This document shows positions 25,892 to 34,707 of a DNA stretch of 64,000 nt, one piece after another. The notes beneath the pieces are model-generated. The model was not told where the DNA came from. It saw only the letters and a list, made by a program, of their open reading frames with translations, and did no database searches. The translations under genes and the position numbers were made by a program. Source of the stretch: Saprospiraceae bacterium (GTDB lineage: Bacteria > Bacteroidota > Bacteroidia > Chitinophagales > Saprospiraceae); the NCBI GenBank assembly GCA_019187365.1, contig JABARE010000001.1, positions 124,001 to 188,000 on the forward strand, read 5' to 3'. Within the stretch, counting starts at the first letter, position 1. Each line of letters starts with the position of its first letter.

Positions 25892-26372
25892 GTTCAGCCT
25901 GAACGGCGATTTCTTTATGAGAAGTGTGTTTGTGCATTGAGGGTAACAACTCAAACTTTATATTAACATAATATAAATTATGGGATAACAGAACTGGAAT
26001 TAGACCTCAAATGCAGAGGTGGAATTATACACTACAAAATAATTTAGCCGGAAAGCCTTGATTTTATTGAATTGACTTGGAGCCATCAGGAAAAATCCGT
26101 CTTCGTAGTGTATAGTATATACATTACCTGGCATGGTTGCTCAATATCTATAGAAAGGAAATTCTACGAAGGGATATTACCAGATTCCATTTTGAAATTG
26201 GTAGGCAAAATGCTTGATGCTTGCCATAATAGCGATTCTGCTTTTTTGCAAGGGAATGCAGCCAGGATATTTCTTTAACAGGACTTTTTCTGTGAATCAA
26301 TGACCATTCCCGCCAAAACGGATTATGCTCTTCTGAGCATCGATGCTGGTGCTTTCGTCGTATATTTGTAAC
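25892..26372. other. 480-nt gap with a weak hairpin, AT-rich stretch and one doubtful small frame
   Basis: It starts right after selD with the palindrome GTTCAG-C-CTGAAC (25892-25904), a weak candidate terminator without a T tract. An AT-rich stretch (25950-25985) follows. The frame at 26072-26278 is listed separately. Just before the next gene, TATATTTG (26361-26368) matches the TAnnTTTG promoter element but lies only 4 nt before the chosen ATG, which would make a nearly leaderless transcript. Nothing else is recognised. Confidence 0.4.
26072..26278 (+). CDS. Doubtful small hypothetical protein or gene remnant
   Basis: A frame of 68 codons from TTG 26072, open back to a stop at 26045. The composition looks protein-like (FVVYSIYITWHGCSISIE, DSILKLVGKMLDAC), with no signal peptide or known motif. 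There is no ATG start. It could be a small gene, the end of a decayed gene, or chance. I recognise no family. Confidence 0.22.
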   Translation: MTWSHQEKSVFVVYSIYITWHGCSISIERKFYEGILPDSILKLVGKMLDACHNSDSAFLQGNAARIFL

Positions 26373-27005
26373 ATGGCGTTACTGGATTGGCTAAAATCTG
26401 TTTTTTCACGGAATTCGTCAAAATCCGACCGTGGAATGGACAAAGGGGAGGATCCGGACGTATGGGCTCGGATCAAGCATCCCGAAGCTGGTTTGCCCGA
26501 GAAATCCAGCTCCGAAATGGAAGAGGATATGAATGTTCCGAAAAGACCAATTGGAGAGCGTGCGGTCGATTTTGTCGAAGGAACGGTGGAAGAAGTAAAG
26601 GAACAGGGGACCAGGCTATGGAACGAGCTTTCTGAGCAGGCGCGCCAGGTCGACGAGGCTACGAAGCCCCTGCGAGATAAACTTGCACAAAAGGCCGACG
26701 AGGTCGTAGACCGCGTTGATGACTTTATTGACAAGACTTTGGAAAAGGCAAAGGACCTTGAGCGCAAAGAGGCGGAAGACAACACCGACAAGGACGGCGA
26801 CGGGATTGCGGACACCCTACCCGATTTTGGAAAGAAATTGGGCGAAAAACACAGCGATTTTTTTGATAAGGCGGAGAAGTGGCTCGACCAACAGGAAGGC
26901 AGTCGCGGCGATTCCGGGCATGCTCCTGATCCTGGATCGACCAGCGGCAGGAAAATCGAACCGCTCGAATTGCCCAAAGATCCGGCTGAGGACTCGCCTG
27001 CTTAG
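26373..27005 (+). CDS. LEA-like amphipathic-helix protein with a calcium-type DxDxDG motif
   Basis: About 210 residues, highly charged, with no signal peptide. It begins with a short amphipathic segment MALLDWLKSVFSRN. From about residue 60 to 145 it is a long charged helix (VEGTVEEVKEQG, EQARQVDEATKPLRDKLAQKADEVVDRVDDF, KTLEKAKDLE) like apolipoprotein or LEA-type proteins. The segment DKDGDGIADTLPDF matches a thrombospondin type 3/EF-hand-like calcium loop. The tail is Pro/Ser/Gly-rich. Start placed at ATG 26373 because the next gene shares this N-terminus; ATG 26343 is also in frame. It forms a pair with 27049-27552. Function unknown; stress protection or membrane association is possible. 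Confidence 0.7.
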   Translation: MALLDWLKSVFSRNSSKSDRGMDKGEDPDVWARIKHPEAGLPEKSSSEMEEDMNVPKRPIGERAVDFVEGTVEEVKEQGTRLWNELSEQARQVDEATKPLRDKLAQKADEVVDRVDDFIDKTLEKAKDLERKEAEDNTDKDGDGIADTLPDFGKKLGEKHSDFFDKAEKWLDQQEGSRGDSGHAPDPGSTSGRKIEPLELPKDPAEDSPA

Positions 27006-27048
27006 TCTTATTATTTTTTAAATACCTGAAATTCAAATCATTAACAAT

Positions 27049-27552
27049 ATGGCCATCACTGATTTTTTTAAACGACTTTTTGGAAAGACAAAGGCCAGGA
27101 CAGAGGAGTTCCTGGATAAGGCGGAGGACATCGCCGAGCGGAAGTGGGAGCAGTTGGAAGACAAGGGCGAGGCACTGGCCGAAAAGACTAAGGATTGGGC
27201 TGAAGACAAGGCTGAATCGTTGAAGCACAAGGCCAGCGAGACCGTCGACCGGATCAAATCATCAGAGACCTATCAGAAGGCCGAAGATGCATTAGATCAA
27301 ACCGTCGATGCAGCTCGAGACCTGGGCCATGGGTTGGTTGAGAATTTTCAGGAATTTGGCCACAAAGTTGCAGACGCCGTTTCAGATCTGCGAAGCGATA
27401 AGGAACCAGAAGAGCCTGCTAAGGGCCTGGCTTCGTCGGAAACTGCTCCGGTCAGTGATACGGAGAAAAATGCGGAGAATGGTGGAGAAGCTGCAACTTC
27501 AACAGACACGAGCGGCAACCAGTCTGGTGAAAGCGGTCCGCCTGCAGCTTGA
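27049..27552 (+). CDS. LEA-like amphipathic-helix protein, second of a pair
   Basis: Protein of 167 residues. The N-terminus MAITDFFKRLFGKT matches the start of the preceding protein in pattern (hydrophobic-aromatic-K-x-x-F). Residues 15-125 are almost all charged helix with Ala/Glu/Lys repeats (EEFLDKAEDIAERKWEQLEDKGEA, KTKDWAEDKAESLKHKASETVDRIK), as in LEA group 3 or YtxH-like proteins. The last 45 residues are disordered (Ser/Thr/Glu/Gly/Pro). No signal peptide, no cysteine. It lies 43 nt after its partner and 14 nt before a lipoprotein gene. Function unknown. Confidence 0.72.
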   Translation: MAITDFFKRLFGKTKARTEEFLDKAEDIAERKWEQLEDKGEALAEKTKDWAEDKAESLKHKASETVDRIKSSETYQKAEDALDQTVDAARDLGHGLVENFQEFGHKVADAVSDLRSDKEPEEPAKGLASSETAPVSDTEKNAENGGEAATSTDTSGNQSGESGPPAA

Positions 27553-27566
27553 CAAATTTGGTGAAT

Positions 27567-27971
27567 ATGGTTCGACTGGCTTGCGTTTTGGCACCGTTCG
27601 CCCTTGCTACGGTTCATCTTTTGTCGTGCGCGAATAATTCCGGAAAGGCTAAGGGCTCTTCTGATGAATTTTACGTCGATAAAAACTGGATTGAAGTACA
27701 TTTTCACCGTTCCATGCCTACCGGAAAGCTCGTTGAGCTTCGGGAAAGGTTAAGCCAGTATGGCATTCAGTTAAAGTATCTGGCCATACAGCGCGATACG
27801 CTCAAAAACATTACTAAGTTCCAGATTGAGGTCCACGATGGAAGGGGAAGCATTGCCCGTTCCACTACGGAGTTCTTGGACGAGATTCCATATGGCATCC
27901 GGGTGAAAAGGGATGATCCGACGAGTGCCCACTTTAAGGTCGGGCCGCTTTACAAGCGGCGGGGCGAATAA
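27567..27971 (+). CDS. Hypothetical lipoprotein
   Basis: About 134 residues from ATG 27567. The N-terminus (VRLACVLAPFALATVHLLSC) ends in a lipobox LLSC, so this is probably an acylated lipoprotein. The mature part has a small alpha/beta pattern (WIEVHFHRSM, LVELRERLSQYGIQLKYLAIQRD, ITKFQIEVHDGRG). I recognise no family. It follows the two LEA-like genes on the same strand. Near its 3' end an inverted repeat GCCGCTT-TAC-AAGCGGC (27944-27960) precedes the stop and could form a strong hairpin. Confidence 0.65.
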   Translation: MVRLACVLAPFALATVHLLSCANNSGKAKGSSDEFYVDKNWIEVHFHRSMPTGKLVELRERLSQYGIQLKYLAIQRDTLKNITKFQIEVHDGRGSIARSTTEFLDEIPYGIRVKRDDPTSAHFKVGPLYKRRGE

Positions 27972-28026
27972 GGCCGGACCATTTTGCAAAGAGTCTAAAG
28001 CATAAGATAAATGTTGCCCGCAGGCT

Positions 28027-28545
28027 TCAGAGCAATTTCTCCAGGTTTGCAGGGCTGTAATTGAGGGATTTCAGCACCTTGCGGTCTTCCTGCCGGTAAA
28101 CCAGAAAGAGATTTTGTTTGGCAACAATTTCAGAGACGACATTCCTTTCGCGAAGGTACTTTTCCTGAGTTGCCTTGGCTTCCTCCAGGGTGTTGCAAGC
28201 TTTGCTCATGTTGGATCGCTGGACCTCTTCGAATAGCTCGCCAAAACGGGATCCGAGTCCGAATTCGTGAATGGCTCCGGATAAAACGTATTGCAGGTCG
28301 CAAAAAGCATCTACCACAGCAACAAGATCCTTCTGTTCGATGGCTTCGCGCAGTTCGCGCAATTCCTCTTCGAGCAGGGAGAGCCGCAACCGGCAACGCG
28401 AATCGTCGGGTATCTGTGGGTTCTCCAGGATGGGTAGGTCAAAAAGCTGGTGAAACGCCCCTACCCCATTCAGCGCTTTAGCCTCTTCAAATGCTTCCAT
28501 GCTGATCGGCAGATTCTTTCCATCGTTTTGTCCAATAACTGACAT
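28027..28545 (-). CDS. MazG/PRA-PH-like nucleotide pyrophosphohydrolase
   Basis: Protein of 172 residues with the all-alpha NTP-PPase pattern: first acidic helix LLEEELRELREAI (ExxE) and second acidic helix VVDAFCDLQYVLSGAI (DxxxD), which together bind Mg. It probably hydrolyses a nucleoside triphosphate or related compound to the monophosphate and pyrophosphate; substrate unknown. It follows the TPR gene (stop to start 11 nt) on the minus strand. Confidence 0.8.
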   Translation of the reverse strand: MSVIGQNDGKNLPISMEAFEEAKALNGVGAFHQLFDLPILENPQIPDDSRCRLRLSLLEEELRELREAIEQKDLVAVVDAFCDLQYVLSGAIHEFGLGSRFGELFEEVQRSNMSKACNTLEEAKATQEKYLRERNVVSEIVAKQNLFLVYRQEDRKVLKSLNYSPANLEKLL

Positions 28546-28556
28546 CGGTAAGCTTA

Positions 28557-29852
28557 TTATTCCCCGCCAAGCGCTTCGAGTTTTGCTTTGTATGCATTTG
28601 ACTTATCAAACTCTGATTTCTTAGCGTAAATCTCCTTGAGTGCTATCAGGGTATTTTTGTCTTTTGGTTCGAGACTTTCCGCTTTTTCAAAATACGGTAG
28701 GGCTTTATCGAAATAAATGGCCATCTCTGCCTTCAGATCGTTGTATTTTTTGGTGCCCTCTTTAGTGTAGTTTGAACTTAGTTTATTGGCTTCTTTTGAA
28801 ATTAATGCGGCACGATTGTAATAAAGGGCTCCGAGACTGTACTGGGTATTGAAATCCTTTTCGTTGATCGCAACGGCTTGCAGGTAGTATTTTTCTGCAT
28901 TGGCGTAATGTTCATAACCGAATTCCATTTGTCCGGCATCCCATGCAGACTGGCAGAGGTTGTCGTAAACGTTTCCCAAAGTCGTATATACAGAAACGTT
29001 GTTTGGCTCCCTTTCAATGGCCAATTTCAGTTTGTCGACAAGCACATTTAATTTGCCCTGCTTGAGGAAATGATTGATCTCAGTGAATAGCAGCGAAGTT
29101 TCATTGGGGAATCGTTCCCGACCTTCATTGAGTAAACCTTCCGATTTTGCAGAATCCGTAAGTACATAGTACTGATACAAGCCTTCGTAAACAAAAGGCT
29201 CATTGTATTTTGCCGCGCGCAGTTCTTCCAAATAGGGAGCTGCTTCGTCGGGCATTTTAGCATTGACGGCACAGGCTGCAGCAAGATACTTCTGCTTTTG
29301 ACGGTCTTCCTCATTGGGGAATACGCTCTTGATGCCACCTGCTGTGATCATTTCATCGGCAGTTACCACTGCCGCAAACTGTTTGTACGCTGACGCAAAG
29401 TCCCCACCCTCATAGGCATTCAATCCATAGTTGTTGAGCGATTTCGACGCTTCGGCCATTGCGTTGAGCGCTTCTTTGGTTTCGTGAGATTTCGTAGAGA
29501 ATTGCTTTGCCTTTAGGAGCGCTTCAAATGCAATAATGGCTGCATCCGGATATTTTACGGGGTATCGTTTGCCAAATTGCTGGGCGATGAGCATGGAATC
29601 ACCTTCAAGCGCACAAATGGCATTGTATACCCTGCCAACGACACTCCAGGTTCTAAATTGGTTTGCAACACTTTCATCCGGACTGGCCTGATCGATCAAT
29701 GTTTTTGCTTCCCAAAGGCGATCGACGTTGCCGGTTGGGTCGATGTAGTAACTGGCCAATTTGCTGTCCGCTTTTTTGACCATTTTCGCTGCTTCCTGGC
29801 TGAAAGCGTTCGCCGCAACGAAAACGGAGAGAAAGGCAATGATGGTTTTCAT
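28557..29852 (-). CDS. Exported TPR-repeat protein
   Basis: Protein of 431 residues with a signal peptide (MKTIIAFLSVFVAANAFSQ) and mostly helical repeats of about 34 residues. Clear TPR-like units are ALEGGDFASAYKQFAAVV-type segments near residue 150, NVSVYTTLGNVYDNL near 280, YYLQAVAINEKDFNTQYSLGALY near 330, and a last unit ALPYFEKAESLEPKDKNTLIALKEIY. It is probably periplasmic and scaffolds a complex; partner unknown. It lies between gyrA (upstream, same strand) and the pyrophosphohydrolase. Confidence 0.8.
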   Translation of the reverse strand: MKTIIAFLSVFVAANAFSQEAAKMVKKADSKLASYYIDPTGNVDRLWEAKTLIDQASPDESVANQFRTWSVVGRVYNAICALEGDSMLIAQQFGKRYPVKYPDAAIIAFEALLKAKQFSTKSHETKEALNAMAEASKSLNNYGLNAYEGGDFASAYKQFAAVVTADEMITAGGIKSVFPNEEDRQKQKYLAAACAVNAKMPDEAAPYLEELRAAKYNEPFVYEGLYQYYVLTDSAKSEGLLNEGRERFPNETSLLFTEINHFLKQGKLNVLVDKLKLAIEREPNNVSVYTTLGNVYDNLCQSAWDAGQMEFGYEHYANAEKYYLQAVAINEKDFNTQYSLGALYYNRAALISKEANKLSSNYTKEGTKKYNDLKAEMAIYFDKALPYFEKAESLEPKDKNTLIALKEIYAKKSEFDKSNAYKAKLEALGGE

Positions 29853-29935
29853 GGCTGGAATTTTGACATATTAACTATGAGTGGCTCGCATTAATTCTCT
29901 GATCAAATGCTTATTTAGTTAAGGGAAAGCTAAAG

Positions 29936-32452
29936 TTATTCATCGTCATCGGCCGAATCAGCAGGCGAAAGATATGGTGCTGGGTCCAGGGTATCGGCAG
30001 GGTCATCCTCCTCCCGGTCAATAACGGTGACGTCGGCGATTTCGTCGCCTTCATCGAGACGTATCAGGCGAACTCCCTGGGTCGCTCGCCCCATGGTGCG
30101 CAATTCTACTGCCTCCATTCGGATCATGACGCCCTGGGTAGTTGTTATCATGAGATCCTGGGTGTCGTTCACATTTTTGATGGCAACCAGCTCCCCGGTT
30201 TTTTCCGTGAGTTTCAAGGTGCGCACACCCTTTCCACCCCGGTTGGTGACGCTGTAATCTTCCAGCGCAGTGCGCTTGCCGTTGCCCTTTTCAGACACTA
30301 CCAGAATGGTTGTGGCTGCATCGTGGGCGTCGACGCAAACCATGCCGACGACCCAATCAGCATCTTCATCCAGCCGTATCGCTCGAACTCCGGCGGCATT
30401 GCGTCCCATCGTCCTAACCTTGGATTCAGAAAAGCGGATTGCCCTACCCTTTCTATTTGCAATGACGACTTCATTGAGGCCATTGGTAAGCTTAGCTTCG
30501 ACGAGCTGGTCGCCATCGTGAATGTTGATGGCGATGATCCCATTGGCCCTCGGTCGGCTAAAATCGACCAAACTGCTTTTTTTGATGATGCCATTTTTAG
30601 TACAAAGCAGTATAAAATGGGATTCGAGGAACGGCTTGTCTTCCAGATCTTCAACGTTGATATAGGCCCTTACGCGGTCTTCTTGAGGAAGATTTAGCAG
30701 GTTCAGAATGGAGCGGCCGGTACTGACTTTGCTCGCTTCCGGAATTTCATAAACGCGTAACCAGTAACATTTTCCCAATTCTGTGAAGAGAAGCAGGTAG
30801 TTGTGATTGCTGGCAACAAACATGTGTTCAATGAAATCTTCTTCCCGCGTTTTGCTACCGGTAGAACCCCTGCCACCTCGGCTCTGGGTGCGGTATTCGC
30901 TGACCTTTGTGCGTTTTATGTAACCGAGATGGGTGATGGTGACCACGACCTGGTCGTTGGCGATCATGTCTTCGATGTTGATGTCCCCATCGACCTGGGT
31001 GATCTCGGTTTTCCGCTTGTCTCCGAATTTATCTTTTACAGTAGTCAGCTCCTGCCGGATAATATCCCTCTGCAGCGATTCGTTGGCAAGGATTTTTTCA
31101 AGCCGATCGATTTCCGCAAGCAGTTGTTGGTATTCTTCCTTGATTTTGTCGCGTTCCAACCCGGTCAAACGCTGGAGACGCATTTCGAGTATGGCCTTAG
31201 CCTGGATTTCAGAGAGCTGAAATTGCGACATCAATCCAGATTTCGCATCATCCACGGTAGCGGAGGCCCGAATCAAGGCGATCACTTCGTCGAGGTGGTC
31301 CAGGGCAATGAGCAGGCCTTCGAGAATGTGTGCGCGCTCACGGGCATTTTTTAATTCAAATTGCGTGCGGCGCACAATGACTTTAATGCGGAACGCAATG
31401 AATTCTGAAATGAGGGCACGAAGGCCAAGGCTCATGGGGCGGCCGTTCACCAGGGCTATGTTGTTGATGCCGATGCTCGTCTGCAGCGAAGTGTATTTGT
31501 AAAGATTGCTCAGCACAACGCTCGACATAGCGTCCTTCTTAAGTTCGACGACGACCCGGATGCCGTCGCGGTCAGACTCGTCCCGGATGTCGCTGATGCC
31601 CGAAATCCTCTCTTCGTTTACGAGGTCAGCCATTTTTTGTATCATCATGGCTTTGTTGACCTGGTATGGGACCTCGGAGATGAGAATGACTTCCCGGTTG
31701 TCGATGACCTGGATTTCTGCTTTGCCGCGCAAAAGTATCTTGCCCTTGCCGTTTTCATAGGCATCGCGGATGCCGGTGACGCCATATATCGTTCCCCCTG
31801 TCGGAAAGTCCGGACCGGGCAAATGCATCATGAGTTCATCAAGATCGATCGCTGGATTGTCCAGCATGGCAATTGTGGCATTACAGACTTCGGTGAGGTT
31901 GTGCGGCAGCATGTTGGTGGCCATACCGACGGCGATTCCGGAAGAACCGTTGATCAGCAGATTTGGAATCTTGGCCGGCAGGACAGAAGGTTCCTCCAGG
32001 CTGTCGTCGAAATTCAGCCTCCAGTCTACGGTGTCCTTATCTATGTCATCCAACAATTCGTCGGAAATTCTGGAGAGCCGGGCCTCAGTGTAACGCATGG
32101 CTGCCGGGCTATCGCCGTCCATCGACCCGAAATTGCCCTGTCCGTCTACCAGGGGGTAGCGCATGGACCAGTCCTGAGCCATGCGGACCATGGCATCGTA
32201 AACTGAGCCGTCACCATGCGGATGGTACTTTCCAAGGACTTCCCCGACGATCCTGGCCGACTTTTTAAAGGGTTTGTTGTAAGGGAGACCGAGTTCGTGC
32301 ATTCCGTACATGACCCTCCGGTGCACCGGCTTGAGCCCGTCCCTGACGTCAGGAAGGGCCCGCGCTACGATTACGGACATCGAATAGTCGATGTACGAAT
32401 TTCGCAGCAACTCCTCGATGTTTACCGGGATGATCTTATCATTTTCCTGCAT
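29936..32452 (-). CDS. gyrA: DNA gyrase subunit A
   Basis: Breaks and rejoins DNA in the gyrase tetramer with GyrB. N-terminal [26 protein letters not shown]; the catalytic Tyr lies in [10 protein letters not shown]. The C-terminal beta-pinwheel carries the GyrA box QSRGGRG, which separates it from ParC, and an acidic tail ([10 protein letters not shown] to DDDE). 838 residues, full length. In the quinolone-resistance region the sequence reads [10 protein letters not shown], so the position of E. coli Ser83 is Gly. ATG at 32452. Confidence 0.97.
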   Translation of the reverse strand: MQENDKIIPVNIEELLRNSYIDYSMSVIVARALPDVRDGLKPVHRRVMYGMHELGLPYNKPFKKSARIVGEVLGKYHPHGDGSVYDAMVRMAQDWSMRYPLVDGQGNFGSMDGDSPAAMRYTEARLSRISDELLDDIDKDTVDWRLNFDDSLEEPSVLPAKIPNLLINGSSGIAVGMATNMLPHNLTEVCNATIAMLDNPAIDLDELMMHLPGPDFPTGGTIYGVTGIRDAYENGKGKILLRGKAEIQVIDNREVILISEVPYQVNKAMMIQKMADLVNEERISGISDIRDESDRDGIRVVVELKKDAMSSVVLSNLYKYTSLQTSIGINNIALVNGRPMSLGLRALISEFIAFRIKVIVRRTQFELKNARERAHILEGLLIALDHLDEVIALIRASATVDDAKSGLMSQFQLSEIQAKAILEMRLQRLTGLERDKIKEEYQQLLAEIDRLEKILANESLQRDIIRQELTTVKDKFGDKRKTEITQVDGDINIEDMIANDQVVVTITHLGYIKRTKVSEYRTQSRGGRGSTGSKTREEDFIEHMFVASNHNYLLLFTELGKCYWLRVYEIPEASKVSTGRSILNLLNLPQEDRVRAYINVEDLEDKPFLESHFILLCTKNGIIKKSSLVDFSRPRANGIIAINIHDGDQLVEAKLTNGLNEVVIANRKGRAIRFSESKVRTMGRNAAGVRAIRLDEDADWVVGMVCVDAHDAATTILVVSEKGNGKRTALEDYSVTNRGGKGVRTLKLTEKTGELVAIKNVNDTQDLMITTTQGVMIRMEAVELRTMGRATQGVRLIRLDEGDEIADVTVIDREEDDPADTLDPAPYLSPADSADDDE

Positions 32453-32480
32453 TGATTCCTAATGTGGGTTTATGAGGCCG

Positions 32481-32488
32481 CAAAGTTA
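32481..32488 (-). promoter_or_regulatory. Candidate -7 promoter element of gyrA
   Basis: On the minus strand, TAACTTTG followed by CGGCC matches TAnnTTTG, 28 nt before the gyrA ATG. A clear -33 TTG at 17-23 nt is not seen. The same octamer precedes ubiE and the DUF4956 gene. Confidence 0.45.
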
Positions 32489-32580
32489 CGAAACCCATTG
32501 CTTTTCATCTGCGTAAATTGTTAAAAAATACAATTTAAATATTAGATATTCAATCATTTATAAATGACACTTAACTGGAA

Positions 32581-33369
32581 TTGGCATGTGCAGCCACACC
32601 TTGGCCGGGCCTTCCTAACTTTGCGCAAACAAATCGCCTGACGCAGGTCAAACCATACAGCCCTACCGGATCTAAAAAGGACCAGGTCACCCGGATGTTC
32701 GACCGCATTTCGGGTAGTTATGACTTCCTCAACAGTCTGCTTTCCCTGGGTGTCGACCGCTATTGGCGATCTCGCCTGATCAGGGGGCTGCCTTTTGAAG
32801 GGAGGAGCGACGTGAATTTTTTAGACGTTGCCGCCGGGACCGGAGCTTTGTCGATTGCCGCAGCCAGAGCCTTCCCCAATGCCCGGATCTGCGCAGTGGA
32901 CCTGTCGAAAGGCATGCTCCAGCAAGCGGAAGGCATCTTTAAAAGGAGGAAGCTTGACAAGCGGATCTCCACCTGCTGGGCAGATGCCGAGGCCCTCCCC
33001 TTTCCCGACCAGCATTTTGATGCAGTTTTTATTGCTTTCGGCGTAAGGAATTTTGAACATTTATCCCTTGGACTGGCTGAGATGAAGCGGGTTTTGAAAT
33101 CGGGTGGCACCCTTCACATTTTAGAGTTTTCGCGGCCAACCAAATTTCCTTTCAAACAGTTGTTTGCCTTTTATTTTCGCTATGTGCTGCCACGGATTGG
33201 GAACTGGTGGTCTCGCGACCCGCGGGCTTATGCCTACCTGTTCGAATCGGTACAACATTTTCCTGATTATCAGCGTTTCACACAGATTATGGCAGAAGCT
33301 GGCCTGAATGACTGCCAATTCAATCCCCTGACTTTCGGAATATGCACCCTTTACACCGGTACCAAATAA
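32581..33369 (+). CDS. ubiE: Demethylmenaquinone methyltransferase
   Basis: Methylates demethylmenaquinone in the last step of menaquinone synthesis. SAM-dependent fold with FLDVAAGTGALSIAAA (motif I), CAVDLSKGMLQQA (motif II), ADAEALPFPDQHFDAVFIAFGVRN, and the terminal family signature FQPTFGICTLYTGTK-like end. The start is uncertain: no ATG exists before the conserved SKKDQVTRMFDRISGSYDFLN. TTG 32581 gives 262 residues, but the strong promoter-like TAACTTTG at 32616 lies inside that extension, so a start near CTG 32638 is possible. It overlaps porT by 28 nt. Confidence 0.92.
   Translation: MACAATPWPGLPNFAQTNRLTQVKPYSPTGSKKDQVTRMFDRISGSYDFLNSLLSLGVDRYWRSRLIRGLPFEGRSDVNFLDVAAGTGALSIAAARAFPNARICAVDLSKGMLQQAEGIFKRRKLDKRISTCWADAEALPFPDQHFDAVFIAFGVRNFEHLSLGLAEMKRVLKSGGTLHILEFSRPTKFPFKQLFAFYFRYVLPRIGNWWSRDPRAYAYLFESVQHFPDYQRFTQIMAEAGLNDCQFNPLTFGICTLYTGTK
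32616..32623 (+). promoter_or_regulatory. Candidate -7 promoter element of the ubiE-porT pair
   Basis: CC-TAACTTTG-CGC has the typical Bacteroidota form. It lies inside the 5' extension of the ubiE frame, which argues for a later ubiE start. No good -33 TTG at the expected distance. Confidence 0.4.
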
Positions 33370-34058
33370 GCCTCTTCCTGCTGGGAACGCTGTGCCTTTC
33401 TTCCGTGTGGGGCCAGGAAAGAACGGGAAGTTACCATTACAACTCTTTCAAAAACAAGAAGCATTACTTTGGCTTAACCCTGGGTTACAACTCAAGCGGC
33501 TTTAAAATCGAACACTCGCGCAGGTTCATCAACAATGAATTGTACCGTTGGAATGAAGGGGTGAGCAACCCGGGCCTGACATTGAGTATGATCACGAACT
33601 TTAAGCTTGGAAATCACTTCGATTTCAGGATGCTGCCTTCCATCGCTTTGTCATACAGAACGTTGTCCTACCAGGAACTCAACAGCGCGGTAGAGCGCAA
33701 AGAACGGATTGAATCTGTATTCGGGGAACTCCCCCTACTGCTCCGTTTTACCAGTATGCCTTACCGCGACAAGCGAGTGTTCTTTCTGGCTGGTGTGAAA
33801 TATTCCTATGATTTTTCATCCAATAGCCGATCAGACAAGAATTTTTTTAAGATCATACGCATCTCCCCACATGATTTTCAGTTTGAGGTGGGTGCGGGCA
33901 TTCAGCTTTATCTGAGGTATTTCATTTTTTCTCCGGAAATCAAATTTTCTCATGGTTTAAATAACGTGTTGATCTATGATGCCACGCTCCCGGAATCGAC
34001 GATCATTGAGAAATTGTTTTCGAAAAGTTTTACGATTTCTTTCCATTTTGAGGGCTGA
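33342..34058 (+). CDS. porT: Type IX secretion protein PorT/SprT
   Basis: Outer-membrane beta-barrel of 238 residues with a signal peptide ending in VWGQ. Family features are FGLTLGYNSSGFKIEHSRRF near the N-terminus, FRMLPSIALSYRTLSYQ, FGELPLLLRFTSMPYRDKRVFFLAGVKYSYDFSSNS, and a final YLRYFIFSPEIKFSHGLNNVL strand region. PorT/SprT is essential for T9SS function in Porphyromonas and Flavobacterium. The ubiE-porT adjacency is conserved in Bacteroidota, which supports the call. It is tail-to-tail with the next gene, overlapping by 29 nt. Confidence 0.9.
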   Translation: MHPLHRYQISLFLLGTLCLSSVWGQERTGSYHYNSFKNKKHYFGLTLGYNSSGFKIEHSRRFINNELYRWNEGVSNPGLTLSMITNFKLGNHFDFRMLPSIALSYRTLSYQELNSAVERKERIESVFGELPLLLRFTSMPYRDKRVFFLAGVKYSYDFSSNSRSDKNFFKIIRISPHDFQFEVGAGIQLYLRYFIFSPEIKFSHGLNNVLIYDATLPESTIIEKLFSKSFTISFHFEG

Positions 34059-34632
34059 GCCAGGTCTCGCGCTCTATGATGCAATCAAAAAAAAACTCGC
34101 AGACCAGTGCACCAAGTAGAATTTCTTTTTCTACCAAGGTAGGAACCACAGTGGTGAGGTCGCCTGGAAAGGACAGCTTGGAATTTGTGCGTTTCAGAAC
34201 TTTTTCAATTCCCTCAAGGGAAGTGTAAACTTCCAGCCAACGGTGATTGATCATTTCGCTGACCTGGCCGATAACCCTTTGCGGCAGGATTGTCTTGCTT
34301 TCCGAAAGTTGTTCGTAACACCACTCGGCAAATTCCCCATAGGAGTTGGTGAAAAACTTATCCCAGTTGATGAATAAAAGATAGTCTGCAACGATGTCGC
34401 TGGCAACAGGAGCATACTTTCCCGCCGTGGGGTGAAAATTCCGGTTCAGTTCAAGGATCGACGGATGCTGGCTGGCAAAATGGTCAATTGCCCGGTGAAA
34501 CCGCGCTCCTTCAGCAGCAGCAGCGGTTAGGGTTCGCCTCTCCTGGGCGTTGCAAAGATCGAACGCAAAATTGCCGGGAACGAGCGATTTGAGTTCCGGG
34601 TAGTTCAGTGCCAGATGAAAAAGGTAGTTCAA
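34030..34632 (-). CDS. Acyl carrier protein phosphodiesterase-like protein
   Basis: Protein of 200 residues of the ACP-PDE (AcpH, DUF479) family, HD-type metal hydrolases. N-terminal MNYLFHLALNYPELKSLVPGNF, then FHRAIDHFASQHPSI with metal-binding His/Asp, then GKYAPVASDIVADYLLFINWDKF. These match the family order GNF, HRxID, DxxxDyxL. It would remove the 4'-phosphopantetheine of ACP, though members may have other substrates. It lies between porT and ychF. Confidence 0.85.
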   Translation of the reverse strand: MNYLFHLALNYPELKSLVPGNFAFDLCNAQERRTLTAAAAEGARFHRAIDHFASQHPSILELNRNFHPTAGKYAPVASDIVADYLLFINWDKFFTNSYGEFAEWCYEQLSESKTILPQRVIGQVSEMINHRWLEVYTSLEGIEKVLKRTNSKLSFPGDLTTVVPTLVEKEILLGALVCEFFFDCIIERETWLSPQNGKKS

Positions 34633-34707
34633 AGGTGACAGCAGTTTTGGAGATGACCTACCAAAGTGACTAATTTTTCTATTTTTGCGCTCTAATAAAA
34701 ATCCGCC

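Noticed and set aside
29936-32452. ParC instead of GyrA
   Set aside because: The GyrA box QSRGGRG and a full pinwheel with acidic tail support GyrA.
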